Positions 1 to 7,949 are shown, numbered from the stretch's first letter. The stretch is DNA of 64,000 nt from Halomicrobium urmianum (GCF_020217425.1 NZ_CP084092.1:335576-399575); one strand, 5' to 3'. Numbers and translations: made by a program. Notes: generated from the sequence alone by a model not told the origin.

Positions 1-326
1 TGGTGGCTGAGGGCGCTGTAGTAGCCGATGTACATCGGCTCGGAGACGTGGGCGGCGATGAGGTACTCGTGGGTGGTGTACACGGCCTCCTCGCCGGCTG
101 TGAGTGGAATGATGAGATACGTGCCCGGGAAGAGCCGGTCGAGCCAGCCCTTCTCGGTGAGCCGGGAGGCGATCTCGCGGGCGGTGTTTGGGGGGACCTC
201 CAGCGTCGTCTCGATGTCGTCGACGGAGATGATCTGGTGACCCGCGCCAGCGAGTCGTGCAAGGAGTCGACTTTCTCGAGTCGAGAGACCCTGGCGTATA
301 TTTTGCGTTTGTTCTATTGTACCCAT
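1..326 (-). CDS. AbiEi-like antitoxin / winged-helix protein, partial
   Basis: Reading from the ATG at 326 leftwards gives MGTIEQTQNIRQGLSTRE and then a winged-helix segment, with the frame open to the window edge (about 108 residues visible). The order helix-turn-helix, LTEKGWLDRLFPGTYLI, then HEYLIAAHVSEPMYIGYYSAL matches the N-terminal antitoxin domain of type IV AbiEi proteins. In that family the protein neutralises the nucleotidyltransferase toxin AbiEii and represses its own operon. The toxin, if present, would lie outside the window to the left. A TATA-like box at 348-353 is placed for a leaderless transcript. The family call is from recognition of the domain; the C-terminus is missing. 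Confidence 0.7.
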   Translation of the reverse strand, partial: MGTIEQTQNIRQGLSTRESRLLARLAGAGHQIISVDDIETTLEVPPNTAREIASRLTEKGWLDRLFPGTYLIIPLTAGEEAVYTTHEYLIAAHVSEPMYIGYYSALSH

Positions 327-347
327 ACCTGCGTTTCTTACATAGAG

Positions 348-353
348 TATAAA
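348..353 (-). promoter_or_regulatory. TATA box of the AbiEi-like gene
   Basis: On the minus strand this reads TTTATA, about 24 nt before the ATG at 326. This is the usual distance for a haloarchaeal leaderless mRNA. Confidence 0.5.
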
Positions 354-404
354 CACGGGCCTGCTTTAGCCTTGCGACTGCCGCGGACGGCGGAGATGAG
401 CAGA

Positions 405-447
405 CTTAACCAACAGGATCGGGGTGTGGAACCGTGCGTTGGTTAAG
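405..447. repeat. 10-bp inverted repeat, candidate operator upstream of AbiEi-like gene
   Basis: CTTAACCAAC at 405-414 is matched perfectly by GTTGGTTAAG at 438-447, with a 23-bp spacer. It lies between the ArdC stop and the AbiEi-like start, about 55 bp upstream of the TATA box. Almost the same pair occurs at 2957-3000. AbiEi antitoxins are known to autorepress by binding inverted repeats; assigning this role here is inference. Confidence 0.5.
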
Positions 448-450
448 GAT

Positions 451-1377
451 TCAAGCGCCGTCTTCGAGCACGTCGATGAGCTCTTCTACTGTGGAACTGA
501 TCCGGTCGAGACGGTCGCGAACGATCTCGGGATCGTCCGACTCCCACGCAGCGAGGTAGAACGCCGATCCGCTAGTATCGAGCCCGCAGTAGCGCCCGAC
601 GACGTACGCGACGGCTTCGGCCTCGACTTCGCGTTTCGCCCGCTCGGTGTCGACGTCGAAGTGGAGCAGGGCGTGTGCGTACTCGTGAATTAGTGTCCGC
701 GCAAGGTCGGCCTCATTCTCCCGATCACGCGCCTCAACCCGCGGTTGCATATCGACGAGACTCAGCTGCTCGCAGATGCCCTTCGCCTCGCCGTGGGTCC
801 ACTCCTCGGCTGGAATGATTCGCACCGTCACACCGAGTTCATCAGCGGCGGCAGTCAACTGTTCGACGAGGTCGTCGGGGTCCCCGGTCGCTTCCGTGTC
901 CAGGTCGGGAAGCGGCTCACCTTCGGTCTGGGAGACGTCGAACACCGGCGCAGGCTTGAACCCGACGAGGCCCTCCGACCACTTCTCGGGCGGCGTCTCG
1001 TCGTACTCACAGTCACTGTCCTCGTGGTAGCTCGGCGAGTTCTCGCACTCCGGGCACTGCGTGGTGATGATCGGCGCCCAGATCCAGATGGCCGACTCCC
1101 CCTCCGTGACGTGGCGGTCGAACTCTTCCTGCCACGTCCGGTAGCCCGCCACCCGAGTCGCCTCGGGACACTGCCGCTTGATCAGGAGCGTGTTCCGGTA
1201 GGAGTAGTCGTGGAAACGACTCTGGACATCGAGCCACTCTTGGAACTCTTCGCTGGCCTGCGCGTCGTCGACGCCGGCGACGAGGTCGTCGATCCACTGT
1301 TCGATAGTGCTGTTCATCTCGTCTGATCGCGTGTCGGTCTGGTCGAAGGAGACCGACGAGTCACTAGTCGTAGCCAT
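451..1377 (-). CDS. ArdC-like zincin metallopeptidase (antirestriction-type)
   Basis: A 308-residue acidic protein. Residues about 20-100 resemble the ssDNA-binding N-terminal part of ArdC proteins (FHDYSYRNTLLI, then RVAGYRTWQEEF and WIWAPI). Residues 231-235 form the zinc motif HEYAH in LIHEYAHALLHF, and acidic residues at about 251-253 (VEAEAVAYVV) can supply the third ligand. A Cys-rich insert (QCPEC near 108-111, another Cys near 123) may bind metal. ArdC proteins are carried by plasmids and conjugative elements and protect entering DNA from restriction. I start at the ATG at 1377 because the longer reading frame runs through the shared GC-rich leader. The preceding gene ends at 1465. 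Confidence 0.75.
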   Translation of the reverse strand: MATTSDSSVSFDQTDTRSDEMNSTIEQWIDDLVAGVDDAQASEEFQEWLDVQSRFHDYSYRNTLLIKRQCPEATRVAGYRTWQEEFDRHVTEGESAIWIWAPIITTQCPECENSPSYHEDSDCEYDETPPEKWSEGLVGFKPAPVFDVSQTEGEPLPDLDTEATGDPDDLVEQLTAAADELGVTVRIIPAEEWTHGEAKGICEQLSLVDMQPRVEARDRENEADLARTLIHEYAHALLHFDVDTERAKREVEAEAVAYVVGRYCGLDTSGSAFYLAAWESDDPEIVRDRLDRISSTVEELIDVLEDGA

Positions 1378-1420
1378 TGTGTTCACCGAATCGAATTCAC
1401 GGCGACTGCGTCTGTTCAGA

Positions 1421-1453
1421 CCGCGCCGCACCCCTCAGGGGCGTTCAAAAAAC
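1421..1453 (-). promoter_or_regulatory. GC-rich palindromic leader, copy A
   Basis: On the minus strand a run of T residues is followed by GCCCCTGAGGGGTGCG, just upstream of the ArdC-like gene. It contains the perfect palindrome CCCCTGAGGGG. Related leaders stand before five other genes of the island (1841-1872, 2912-2944, 3238-3265, 4508-4540, 7950-7980). Confidence 0.5.
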
Positions 1454-1464
1454 CGCTCTGTCGG

Positions 1465-1812
1465 TCAGCGGAGCTCGTGGCGTTCGTCCGCAAAGCCGAC
1501 CGTGACGAGGTACTCGAGGAACTCGTCGAACCGGTCGACGTCGCTAGGCGTGTCGGTCGCAAGGTGACGTGCCCACTCGATGGCCCACTGGAAGGCGGGA
1601 TCCGTGCCGCCCTTGCCGTGAATGTACCACCATCGGGCCGCTTTCAGCACGACCAGCGGATTCGTCGGCGGCTGCTCACCGGTGAGCCCACGGGTGATGG
1701 ACTCGATTTCGTCGGGGACGTCGGCGGTATCGACCTCCGCTGATTGCGTGTTGTCGATATCGACCGGGATATCGTCGATCGAGACGTTGTCGGGACTCTG
1801 TTGTTGACTCAC
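1465..1812 (-). CDS. Hypothetical haloarchaeal plasmid-type protein
   Basis: A 115-residue acidic protein. The first 45 residues are low in complexity and probably disordered. The rest is compact and Trp-rich (AARWWYIHGKGG, AFQWAIEWARHLA). I recognise no catalytic motif. It lies between the DUF6610-like and ArdC-like genes in the same orientation and has its own copy of the GC-rich leader upstream, so it is probably a real, separately transcribed gene of the island. Confidence 0.6.
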   Translation of the reverse strand: MSQQQSPDNVSIDDIPVDIDNTQSAEVDTADVPDEIESITRGLTGEQPPTNPLVVLKAARWWYIHGKGGTDPAFQWAIEWARHLATDTPSDVDRFDEFLEYLVTVGFADERHELR

Positions 1813-1840
1813 TGGAAATCACCTCTGAGAGCTTTCGAAG

Positions 1841-1872
1841 GAGCCCTCGCCCTCTCTGGGGCACGAAAAACA
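1841..1872 (-). promoter_or_regulatory. GC-rich palindromic leader, copy B
   Basis: On the minus strand this reads TTTTTCGTGCCCCAGAGAGG followed by GCGAGGGC. It lies about 30 bp upstream of the ATG at 1812, in the same arrangement as the other leader copies. Confidence 0.45.
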
Positions 1873-1882
1873 GGTCGCGAAA

Positions 1883-2884
1883 TCACGCCGACGGGAGGTA
1901 GACGCTCTGCTCGCCGGCGATCTCCTCCAGGTTGTTCCGATGACGGTGGCTGAAGTAGCACTCGTAACTGCAGTATCCACAGATTGCGCCGGTATCGTAT
2001 TCGGCGACGTACGGGCCGCGGCGAGTTTGCCAGACATTCGTCCCGCACTCGGTACAGGCGGCGTCCTCGAGATCGGCAGGACTCGGACCCTCGTACTCGA
2101 CGGTCAGCCCCTCGTCTTCCGGTGTCGATTCAGGCCAGACTCCGTGTTGCTGCCAGAACTCGCGGACGCGGACGAGGCTGTGACGCACCGTCTTTCGGAC
2201 GGTGACATGGTCGGCGTCGCGACCGCTGTCGTCCCAGCCGTCGGCCGTCCAGAACTCGCCGAACTGTGCGCCACGATGTAGCCCGTTCCAGTCGACGCCG
2301 ACGATGTCCGCTGGTGGCTCGTCCGTGAGTGTTGGTCTAGTCAGCTGTCGAATGGCGTCGAGCTGCTTGGGCGGACTCCCACCGAGGATATGGACGCGCC
2401 ACCCTCTCCAATCAGCTGGATCGGAAAACTCGTGGGCCAGCCGGTCGGCGTATCCCCGTGAATACCCGAGGACGAGGGTCTCGGGGATCGCGTCGATCAC
2501 CGCCCGCGACTTCGGAACGACGATGAGCTCGGCCTCGGGGTAGCTCGCTTGGATCTCGCGAGCGGCAGCGACGTGGGCGTCGACGGCATCTGGTTCGTAG
2601 ATGTCGCCGATGACACCGACCTGTGGCTCGTGCTCGAAGAAGCGATCGACGAATCGTTCCAGGTCGGGATTGCGGAAGTCGTTATCGAGCATCCCCACAG
2701 GAATCTCGAGGTTCAGGTACTGGTCTGCTTGATACCCACAGTCTTCTCGAAACCCAGGGAGAAATCCGAGGGCCAACGCATCAGCGACGAATGGGGCTCG
2801 ATGCAGGAACGCTATCCGGTCTGCTTGTCTGGCGGCAGCGATGTCGCTAGCCGTGCTGGAGTCTGGACTCAAATCGAGGGACAT
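1883..2884 (-). CDS. DUF6610-type protein, possible TGT-like fold, C-terminal zinc motif
   Basis: A 333-residue protein starting at the ATG at 2884; the longer frame would read through the shared leader. The body (about residues 20-215) looks like a TIM-barrel: NLEIPVGMLDND, then VGVIGDIYEP, LIVVPKSRAVID, LVLGYSRGYADR, WRVHILGGSPPKQLDAI and ADIVGVDWNGLHRG. This order of strands and the HILGG segment recall tRNA-guanine transglycosylases and their DNA-modifying DpdA relatives. The C-terminus has CTECG and CGYCSYEC, which can bind zinc. I believe the family is DUF6610, but both the name and the TGT link are from memory and pattern. It has its own leader and a TTAACCAAC inverted repeat upstream. 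Confidence 0.55.
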   Translation of the reverse strand: MSLDLSPDSSTASDIAAARQADRIAFLHRAPFVADALALGFLPGFREDCGYQADQYLNLEIPVGMLDNDFRNPDLERFVDRFFEHEPQVGVIGDIYEPDAVDAHVAAAREIQASYPEAELIVVPKSRAVIDAIPETLVLGYSRGYADRLAHEFSDPADWRGWRVHILGGSPPKQLDAIRQLTRPTLTDEPPADIVGVDWNGLHRGAQFGEFWTADGWDDSGRDADHVTVRKTVRHSLVRVREFWQQHGVWPESTPEDEGLTVEYEGPSPADLEDAACTECGTNVWQTRRGPYVAEYDTGAICGYCSYECYFSHRHRNNLEEIAGEQSVYLPSA

Positions 2885-2911
2885 GACTGAACTCGCGAGG
2901 CGGCTGCTGGT

Positions 2912-2944
2912 CGCCCCGCACCCATTCAGGGGCCCGAAAAACGG
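2912..2944 (-). promoter_or_regulatory. GC-rich palindromic leader, copy C
   Basis: On the minus strand this reads GTTTTTCGGGCCCCTGAATG then GGTGCGGGGCG, about 30 bp upstream of the ATG at 2884. Confidence 0.5.
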
Positions 2945-2956
2945 GATACTCTCACC

Positions 2957-3000
2957 GTTAACCAACACGAGGTGTTGGCTGACTCCGATTGTTGGTTAAG
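2957..3000. repeat. Inverted repeat TTAACCAACA / TGTTGGTTAA, second copy
   Basis: TTAACCAACA at 2958-2967 pairs with TGTTGGTTAA at 2990-2999, with a 22-bp spacer. This is nearly the same sequence and spacing as the pair at 405-447. It sits upstream of leader copy C and of the DUF6610-type gene, so the same DNA-binding protein may act at both places (inference). Confidence 0.5.
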
Positions 3001-3008
3001 ACTGATCG

Positions 3009-3230
3009 CTACTCCTCATCCTCACGCAACTCTTCAGCCTTCCACTGGAGCCGACGCAGAATCTGCGTCCGATTCTGGTGGGCGTTCTCGTAGGCAACAC
3101 ACTCACGGAGTGTCTCCATATCGGGGATCGTCGCGATCCCAGCCTTGATCAGTCGGTAGTTCGGTGCTTCGAGGCGCTTCTCGGGTGGGAATTCATCGTT
3201 ATTGCCGCTGCTGTCCGCGGAATTCTTCAT
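3009..3230 (-). CDS. Small hypothetical protein
   Basis: A 73-residue charged, probably helical protein (MKNSADSSGNNDE at the start, then YRLIKAGIATIPDMETLREC and a Glu-rich end). No known domain recognised. Support comes from its position: same strand as the island genes, with a copy of the GC-rich leader directly upstream. Confidence 0.5.
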   Translation of the reverse strand: MKNSADSSGNNDEFPPEKRLEAPNYRLIKAGIATIPDMETLRECVAYENAHQNRTQILRRLQWKAEELREDEE

Positions 3231-3237
3231 CTCTATC

Positions 3238-3265
3238 GCCCTCCACCCCTGAAGGGCGAGAAAGA
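3238..3265 (-). promoter_or_regulatory. GC-rich palindromic leader, copy D
   Basis: On the minus strand this reads CTTTCTCGCCCTTCAGGGGT then GGAGGGCG, ending 8 bp before the ATG at 3230. Confidence 0.45.
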
Positions 3266-3296
3266 CAGAACAGACGACTACGTCACCGTCGCGGCG

Positions 3297-4457
3297 TCAG
3301 GCCATCACGTCCTGGAACCGCTCACGAAGCGCGTCCTCACGCTCCTCAAACTGGTCGACCTTCTCCTGTAGATCGTCGTTGACGCGCTCGATGCTCGCGA
3401 GTGCCCGCTCACCGGCGAGCGACGCCTGTGACCCATCATCGCCGTCCGCCTCCAGCTCCTCCTCGTAGGCTCGTTCGACACGCTCGATGGTACCCTCCGG
3501 GTTGAACAGGATGTCGTTGGCCGTGCGGACGTAGCCATCCAGCGACGCACCCTCCTTGCCCTGGAAGAAGTGAGTGAGCGCGTACGTCGCCCCGGAATGC
3601 AGCGTCCACATATCGATCTCGACGGGAGAGGTCGCGTTGGCCTCCGCATCACTCGCGGCACGCTCGGCTAGGTAGTCCGGGAAGCCGAGCAGGCTGTAGA
3701 ACTCCGTGACGGTGAACGGGAGCTCCGAGAAGTCGAGGTCGATGTCCTGGGCGTCACGGATGAACTCGAAGAGGTCGTCGGCGACGAGTTCGACTTGTGC
3801 GAGGATCTCCTCCCACCAGGTTCGGAAGTTCCGCACGTCGCCGACGTGCTTGATGACCTCCTTGTCGGTGAGCGACCGCATCGTATTCGAACAGTACCCA
3901 TCCTGGGCGAATCCCTCCACGTAGACGGCGTGCTCGCCGAAGAAGTCGTAGCCCGACGTAACACCCATCGTGATCGGGTCCGATCGGCCGGGGAGGCGCA
4001 CCTCGAGGCCGTCGAACATTATGTCCATATGGACCTCGCCGCCGCCCCGGTAGCGCCGGATCTCGCCGAACATTACGTCACCCAGCGGCGTCCCGTCGAT
4101 GGTCTCCTCCCGGAGGACCTCCTCTAGCGGCCCGTAGACGTCGACCGGGTTGATGATCGCGTACGAGTCGGTGGGCACATGGAACAACGGGTCCGCCTCT
4201 ACGTCCCCATCTCGGGCCTGCTTCCGAGCGCGACTCGGCTCGACGAGCGCGTTGAACCGGTCCGTCTCGACCCACTCGTCGGTGAAGGGATTCTGGTACG
4301 CCACGGTCGTTTCGACGGCCTGCGGGAGGTCACGGATCGCCTCGGCGAAACTCACGGAGTCGTCGCTCCCGTGACGCTGTCGGTACCACTCGGGCAGTTC
4401 GGTGTCGGTACGTCCATCGACGCCAGCGAAGATGGTTCTCGACTCTGGGTCTTTCAT
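3297..4457 (-). CDS. DUF932-like plasmid/phage protein
   Basis: A 386-residue protein from the ATG at 4457 (MKDPESRTIFAG). The longer open frame covers the GC-rich leader and is unlikely to be translated. The central part, VPTDSYAIINPVDVYGPLEE through MDIMFDGLEVRLPGR and GFAQDGYCSNTMR, has the layout of DUF932 phage/plasmid proteins, including the late Cys-Asn-Thr element. The C-terminus is a Glu-rich coiled coil (LQEKVDQFEEREDALRERF). Function in the family is not established. It is divergent from the two-nuclease-domain gene that starts 140 bp away on the other strand. Confidence 0.5.
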   Translation of the reverse strand: MKDPESRTIFAGVDGRTDTELPEWYRQRHGSDDSVSFAEAIRDLPQAVETTVAYQNPFTDEWVETDRFNALVEPSRARKQARDGDVEADPLFHVPTDSYAIINPVDVYGPLEEVLREETIDGTPLGDVMFGEIRRYRGGGEVHMDIMFDGLEVRLPGRSDPITMGVTSGYDFFGEHAVYVEGFAQDGYCSNTMRSLTDKEVIKHVGDVRNFRTWWEEILAQVELVADDLFEFIRDAQDIDLDFSELPFTVTEFYSLLGFPDYLAERAASDAEANATSPVEIDMWTLHSGATYALTHFFQGKEGASLDGYVRTANDILFNPEGTIERVERAYEEELEADGDDGSQASLAGERALASIERVNDDLQEKVDQFEEREDALRERFQDVMA

Positions 4458-4507
4458 CGTAGTCACCTCGACGCAGGAACGCTCATCGACGGCCGCCTGC
4501 ATCGTCT

Positions 4508-4540
4508 CGCGCCCTGCGCCCCTCTGCCGGGCGCAACAAC
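4508..4540 (-). promoter_or_regulatory. GC-rich palindromic leader, copy E
   Basis: On the minus strand this reads GTTGCGCCCGGCAGAGGGGC then GCAGGGCGCG, upstream of the DUF932-like gene. It is the most diverged copy in sequence but has the same position and inverted-repeat character. Confidence 0.4.
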
Positions 4541-4596
4541 AACACAAACGAGAATCGGTGGTTGTCTCGTTATCTATTGCACTGTCCCCTGCCGAG

Positions 4597-6684
4597 GTGG
4601 ATACAGCAACTGGGTTCAATAGAACCGGAACGCTTACTCACTATGACAAACTCCAGTCAACTATTGTGGCGTCATTCCTTGAGGCATTGGCCAAGCAGCG
4701 AGTTTGGCACTGGCTGGAGGAGTCAAATGAATTCACAGTCGATGGTGAGGTCAATATCGGGACCGGTCGCATCGACCTGCTCGCGGAATCACCTTCGGGA
4801 GAGGTTTTAGGGGTCGAGCTGAAGCGAACGTCTGAATTCGGGCTCGATAGAGACGTTTATGCCCAAACCCACCGGTATCTCGACAGCGGAGTTCTCGACC
4901 AGCTGTACTTTGCTTCTCCCGACGCCGACAAACTTGGGAGCAATCCGGAATCGGATCCCGTCGACCAGATGAGTATCCGCGCGATAAGCTATCGGTTAGC
5001 TGCTGGCGTGGATGAGGGCTGGTACACACCGTCGGAGGTCATCACTCACATTCGGGACGCGATCTCTGTAGACTTTCTTGCCTACTCGCTGGAGCATCGT
5101 ACCGTCGAGGACCTAATTCGGCAGCTGTTAGATCGTTCTCCGGATGATAACGAGCCGATTTCTCTTGCCGAGGCCGCTCAAGAGCTACGACGGACACGAC
5201 TACCGGAGGAGTTGGGTGTGATTCACGTCCCGATCGAAAAGGACGGATCTAAGTCCGACTTTTCGAGCCTGCTTACTCCCGGTGACGGTCCGACGCCCTC
5301 GATCGTCCGGGATGCCGAGCCAGTCTGTGCTGGCGATGATACCACTGGTCAGATTTTGCCGAGAGAGGAACCGTGGGTGCGACATCATACCTGGACTCAT
5401 TTTGGCGGCATCCCGGAAGCCCATATCCCGAACGACTTGGATTCGGACACCCCCTCCCGCCCAATCGACATTCTGGCCTTCGAAGGGGATATTGATCCGA
5501 CTGCAGCAGTCGAAACCCCCGAATCGAATACGGTCATCGGTATCGAGGCAAAGGGTGAGAGCTCTTTCCCGGGTTCACGAAAAACCGACCAATTAGAACA
5601 GTTCTTAGCAACTGAAACTCTTTCAAAACTCTATCTTGCTGTTCCAACAACGCTTAGCGAGCGCGCAGCCACATTCCTTGAACAGCACGAGCTTGACACA
5701 GTTGGCGTAATCACTGTAGACGACACCGGCGACGTCAACATCGTTCGCGAAGCAACGCATCTGACGCCGAAGTACGATGGCTATCTAGAGAATCATCATG
5801 AACGGAAGGTCGGGTATGGCGATCTTGAGCTCCCGTGGCTTGAACCAGTATCAAACCTATACCTCACCGAGGAAGAAGCCGAACGAGTCAAGCATCCCGA
5901 TCCAGTCGCCTACGCGAAACCCATTATTGAGGCAGCCGACTTGGACGCGCCCGCAGGGAGCTGGATTGACGTCGACGACTGGACGGGCGCCGAACGAACA
6001 GAAGATGAGTTCACAAAGGAGCGAGTGCGGTACTACCTCCTCCGTGGAGTGAAAGCTGGCCCGTACCTCCTCGACTCTGATGTCGACCAAGATGAGATGA
6101 TGGGCGGCTACACTCGCTTGGCATTGGAGTGGTTCGAGGACACTGACGAACCAGGGCTGAAGTTGAACTTTGGCGGTGGCTCGTGGGTGGGGGGCTATCT
6201 CTGGTTCACTGGTAAGTCCATCCAGCAGCTGCTCTCGGTTCTGCTGAACATTTCGGACCTCAATGGGGCGACGATACGTGGACAGGGCAAAGTAATCGAT
6301 TTGGAAACATTCCCGATTCGGGGTGACAGTGAACATCTTCGGCTACAGGGCCGTTTCGGAGAGGAGGATCTCTTAGAATTAGAGATCCGGAGTCTTGTCG
6401 ACGAGGGCGAAGGCGACGAAATCTTCGAGGTGGACTTAGGTACGGGTGAGAAAGCCGGCGTGACGGCGCAGTTTACCGAACCACAGTGGTACGATTTGGT
6501 GGCTACGCTGGATCACCTGCTGGCTGGTGGTACGTATCGAGGGCTGCCTGGGGAGTTTGACTCGACTCCACGTATTGGCCCGTTAGGTGAGGACACTTGG
6601 GACATCGGGACAGATATTGAGGAAACGTCGAATCCAGTCTCGATTGAGATGCGCAACTCGGATCCCGACTTCCTCACGGAATAG
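4597..6684 (+). CDS. Tandem PD-(D/E)XK nuclease-like protein, candidate defence gene
   Basis: About 695 residues from the GTG at 4597; GTG at 4558 is an alternative, and the ATGs further upstream overlap the divergent gene. Two restriction-endonuclease-like cores are visible. The first has GRIDLLAE (D60) then GVELKR (E74, K76), followed by THRYLDSGVLDQLYFASP. The second has RPIDILAFEG (D291) then GIEAKG (E317, K319), followed by DQLEQFLATETLSKLYLAVP. Both keep the D...ExK catalytic set. Residues about 480-695 form an unrecognised domain with FGGGSWVGGYLWFTGKSIQQ. Codon use is less GC-rich than in nearby genes. It is the only plus-strand gene among the island genes. Nuclease fold is strongly suggested; a defence role is inference. 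Confidence 0.65.
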   Translation: MDTATGFNRTGTLTHYDKLQSTIVASFLEALAKQRVWHWLEESNEFTVDGEVNIGTGRIDLLAESPSGEVLGVELKRTSEFGLDRDVYAQTHRYLDSGVLDQLYFASPDADKLGSNPESDPVDQMSIRAISYRLAAGVDEGWYTPSEVITHIRDAISVDFLAYSLEHRTVEDLIRQLLDRSPDDNEPISLAEAAQELRRTRLPEELGVIHVPIEKDGSKSDFSSLLTPGDGPTPSIVRDAEPVCAGDDTTGQILPREEPWVRHHTWTHFGGIPEAHIPNDLDSDTPSRPIDILAFEGDIDPTAAVETPESNTVIGIEAKGESSFPGSRKTDQLEQFLATETLSKLYLAVPTTLSERAATFLEQHELDTVGVITVDDTGDVNIVREATHLTPKYDGYLENHHERKVGYGDLELPWLEPVSNLYLTEEEAERVKHPDPVAYAKPIIEAADLDAPAGSWIDVDDWTGAERTEDEFTKERVRYYLLRGVKAGPYLLDSDVDQDEMMGGYTRLALEWFEDTDEPGLKLNFGGGSWVGGYLWFTGKSIQQLLSVLLNISDLNGATIRGQGKVIDLETFPIRGDSEHLRLQGRFGEEDLLELEIRSLVDEGEGDEIFEVDLGTGEKAGVTAQFTEPQWYDLVATLDHLLAGGTYRGLPGEFDSTPRIGPLGEDTWDIGTDIEETSNPVSIEMRNSDPDFLTE

Positions 6685-6695
6685 CCGCCGTTAGC

Positions 6696-6836
6696 TTACT
6701 CGTCGGTCGCTTGGTGCTTGGGCTCCTGCCGGTCGTTGTACCGCTCCAGTTCGCGACCGATTTTCTCGAGTGCCTCGACACCGCGCTCGAGGAGCTGGTG
6801 GGTGGCTCGCGACAGCCGAAGTGTCTCCCTCAGCAC
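6696..6836 (-). CDS. Small helical protein, GTG start overlapping the DUF6166 gene
   Basis: A 46-residue frame starting with GTG at 6836, which overlaps the TGA of the upstream gene (GTGCTGA), and ending with TAA at 6696. The peptide (LRETLRLSRATHQLLERGVE, then ALEKIGRELERYNDRQEP) is a strongly amphipathic helix. The stop-start overlap suggests translational coupling with the DUF6166 gene. Function unknown. Confidence 0.5.
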   Translation of the reverse strand: MLRETLRLSRATHQLLERGVEALEKIGRELERYNDRQEPKHQATDE

Positions 6837-7447
6837 TCCCCCTCCGATGGCTCGATTAGGTCGTTGCTCTCGTCGACGAGGGCACGGATGGCCTGCTCGA
6901 CATCGGCATCATCCGATACCGTCCGGCTCGCCAGGGGTGCTGGGTAGGCGCGATCTCCCTGACTGCAGAGGACGGCCAGCCAGCCATCGGTTCCTTCCCC
7001 GAGCACGATGTAGTGGTCACGATCAGCCCGCTGGAAGACTCGCCGGTCCGGGCGGGTGACCGTTCGCCAGTTCTCGGGGAGCGTCGGTGACGGCCCGCCG
7101 CCGTCGGGAAGGGCGACGACGTCTTCGGTGATCGTCGCCATCGCGGCGTCGATCTCTTCGCCGGTGAGGTGCCAGCTTGCTGCAGGACCGTCGCACCTGA
7201 GCTGGCTGATCACGCGATTCCGGAATGCGATGTAGTGTTCTCGGGCGACCTGGGCGTCGTCGTAGTAATCGAGGAGGAGCCCGCAGGCGAGCTGTGCGGG
7301 CCCGCTGCCTCGGTACCCGACTTCGAACCCCCTCGGACTGTGGGTGACGAGACCGAGACTCCGCTCGGGTGTGAGTTCTGTGCCCTCGGGGAGCCGAATG
7401 ACGACTAACTCTCCCTGTCGCCGTCGGCCGATATACGTAGTCGTCAT
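6830..7447 (-). CDS. DUF6166-domain protein
   Basis: A 205-residue protein. The first half matches haloarchaeal DUF6166: YIGRRRQGELVVIRLPEG, ELTPERSLGLVTHSP, then EVGYRGSGPAQLACGLLLDY and HYIAFRNRVISQL. Residues about 105-205 are an extra module (DRRVFQRADRDHYIVLGEGT) that I do not recognise. The start ATG overlaps the stop of the HNH gene (ATGA), so the two are co-translated. A truncated homologue lies at 8620-8779. Function of the domain is unknown; it is common on haloarchaeal plasmids. Confidence 0.65.
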   Translation of the reverse strand: MTTTYIGRRRQGELVVIRLPEGTELTPERSLGLVTHSPRGFEVGYRGSGPAQLACGLLLDYYDDAQVAREHYIAFRNRVISQLRCDGPAASWHLTGEEIDAAMATITEDVVALPDGGGPSPTLPENWRTVTRPDRRVFQRADRDHYIVLGEGTDGWLAVLCSQGDRAYPAPLASRTVSDDADVEQAIRALVDESNDLIEPSEGEC

Positions 7448-7929
7448 TTGAATCGTCCCCGCTCGTCACGCTCCCGCCCCGATCTGTCCCATTCGTCGTC
7501 CGATGGCCGAATTTCGGTACCGAAGTCGTGCCGGTCAGCGTGTTCGGCGCGACTGAGGAGTTCGAGGTTTTCCGGCCTGTTGTCCCACCCGACGCCGTTT
7601 TTATGATGAACTTGTTTGCCTGCGACCGCGTCGAACCCGTGTTCTGCGATCATCACAAGCCGGTGAATCCCGACGGAATCTGTCGTTCCGCGGTAGTTCG
7701 AGGCACAAATGACGTAACCACGGTCGGTGAACACGGCGGGGTGACGCCGGCGATTGGGTGCCGCCTCGTGTTTATCTCGACGGGGGATGTCGAATTTCTC
7801 CATCCACCTCCAGATCGTCTTTTGTGTACATCCCAGCCTGTCTGCGATCTCGACTGTACTCAGCTCCTGTTCCCAGTAGAGGTCGTAGAGTAGCGATTCA
7901 TCTCGCCACGGATATTCTGAATCGGTCAT
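7444..7929 (-). CDS. HNH endonuclease with N-terminal helix-turn-helix
   Basis: A 161-residue protein. Residues about 15-50 form a helix-turn-helix (LSTVEIADRLGCTQKTIWRW). The C-terminal half has the HNH signature of homing-type nucleases: HRLVMIAEHG, QVHHKNGVGWDNRPENLELL, then RAEHADRH. It is preceded by leader copy F and overlaps the next gene by four bases (ATGA). It may be a free-standing homing nuclease or a processing nuclease of the mobile island. Confidence 0.75.
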   Translation of the reverse strand: MTDSEYPWRDESLLYDLYWEQELSTVEIADRLGCTQKTIWRWMEKFDIPRRDKHEAAPNRRRHPAVFTDRGYVICASNYRGTTDSVGIHRLVMIAEHGFDAVAGKQVHHKNGVGWDNRPENLELLSRAEHADRHDFGTEIRPSDDEWDRSGRERDERGRFK

Positions 7930-7949
7930 GGCTCGGTAGCGGGGTGAGG

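Noticed and set aside
405..3000. The two TTAACCAAC repeat pairs as attachment sites or a CRISPR array
   Set aside because: They are inverted pairs at promoter positions, only two in number, with unrelated spacers and no integrase or cas gene nearby.
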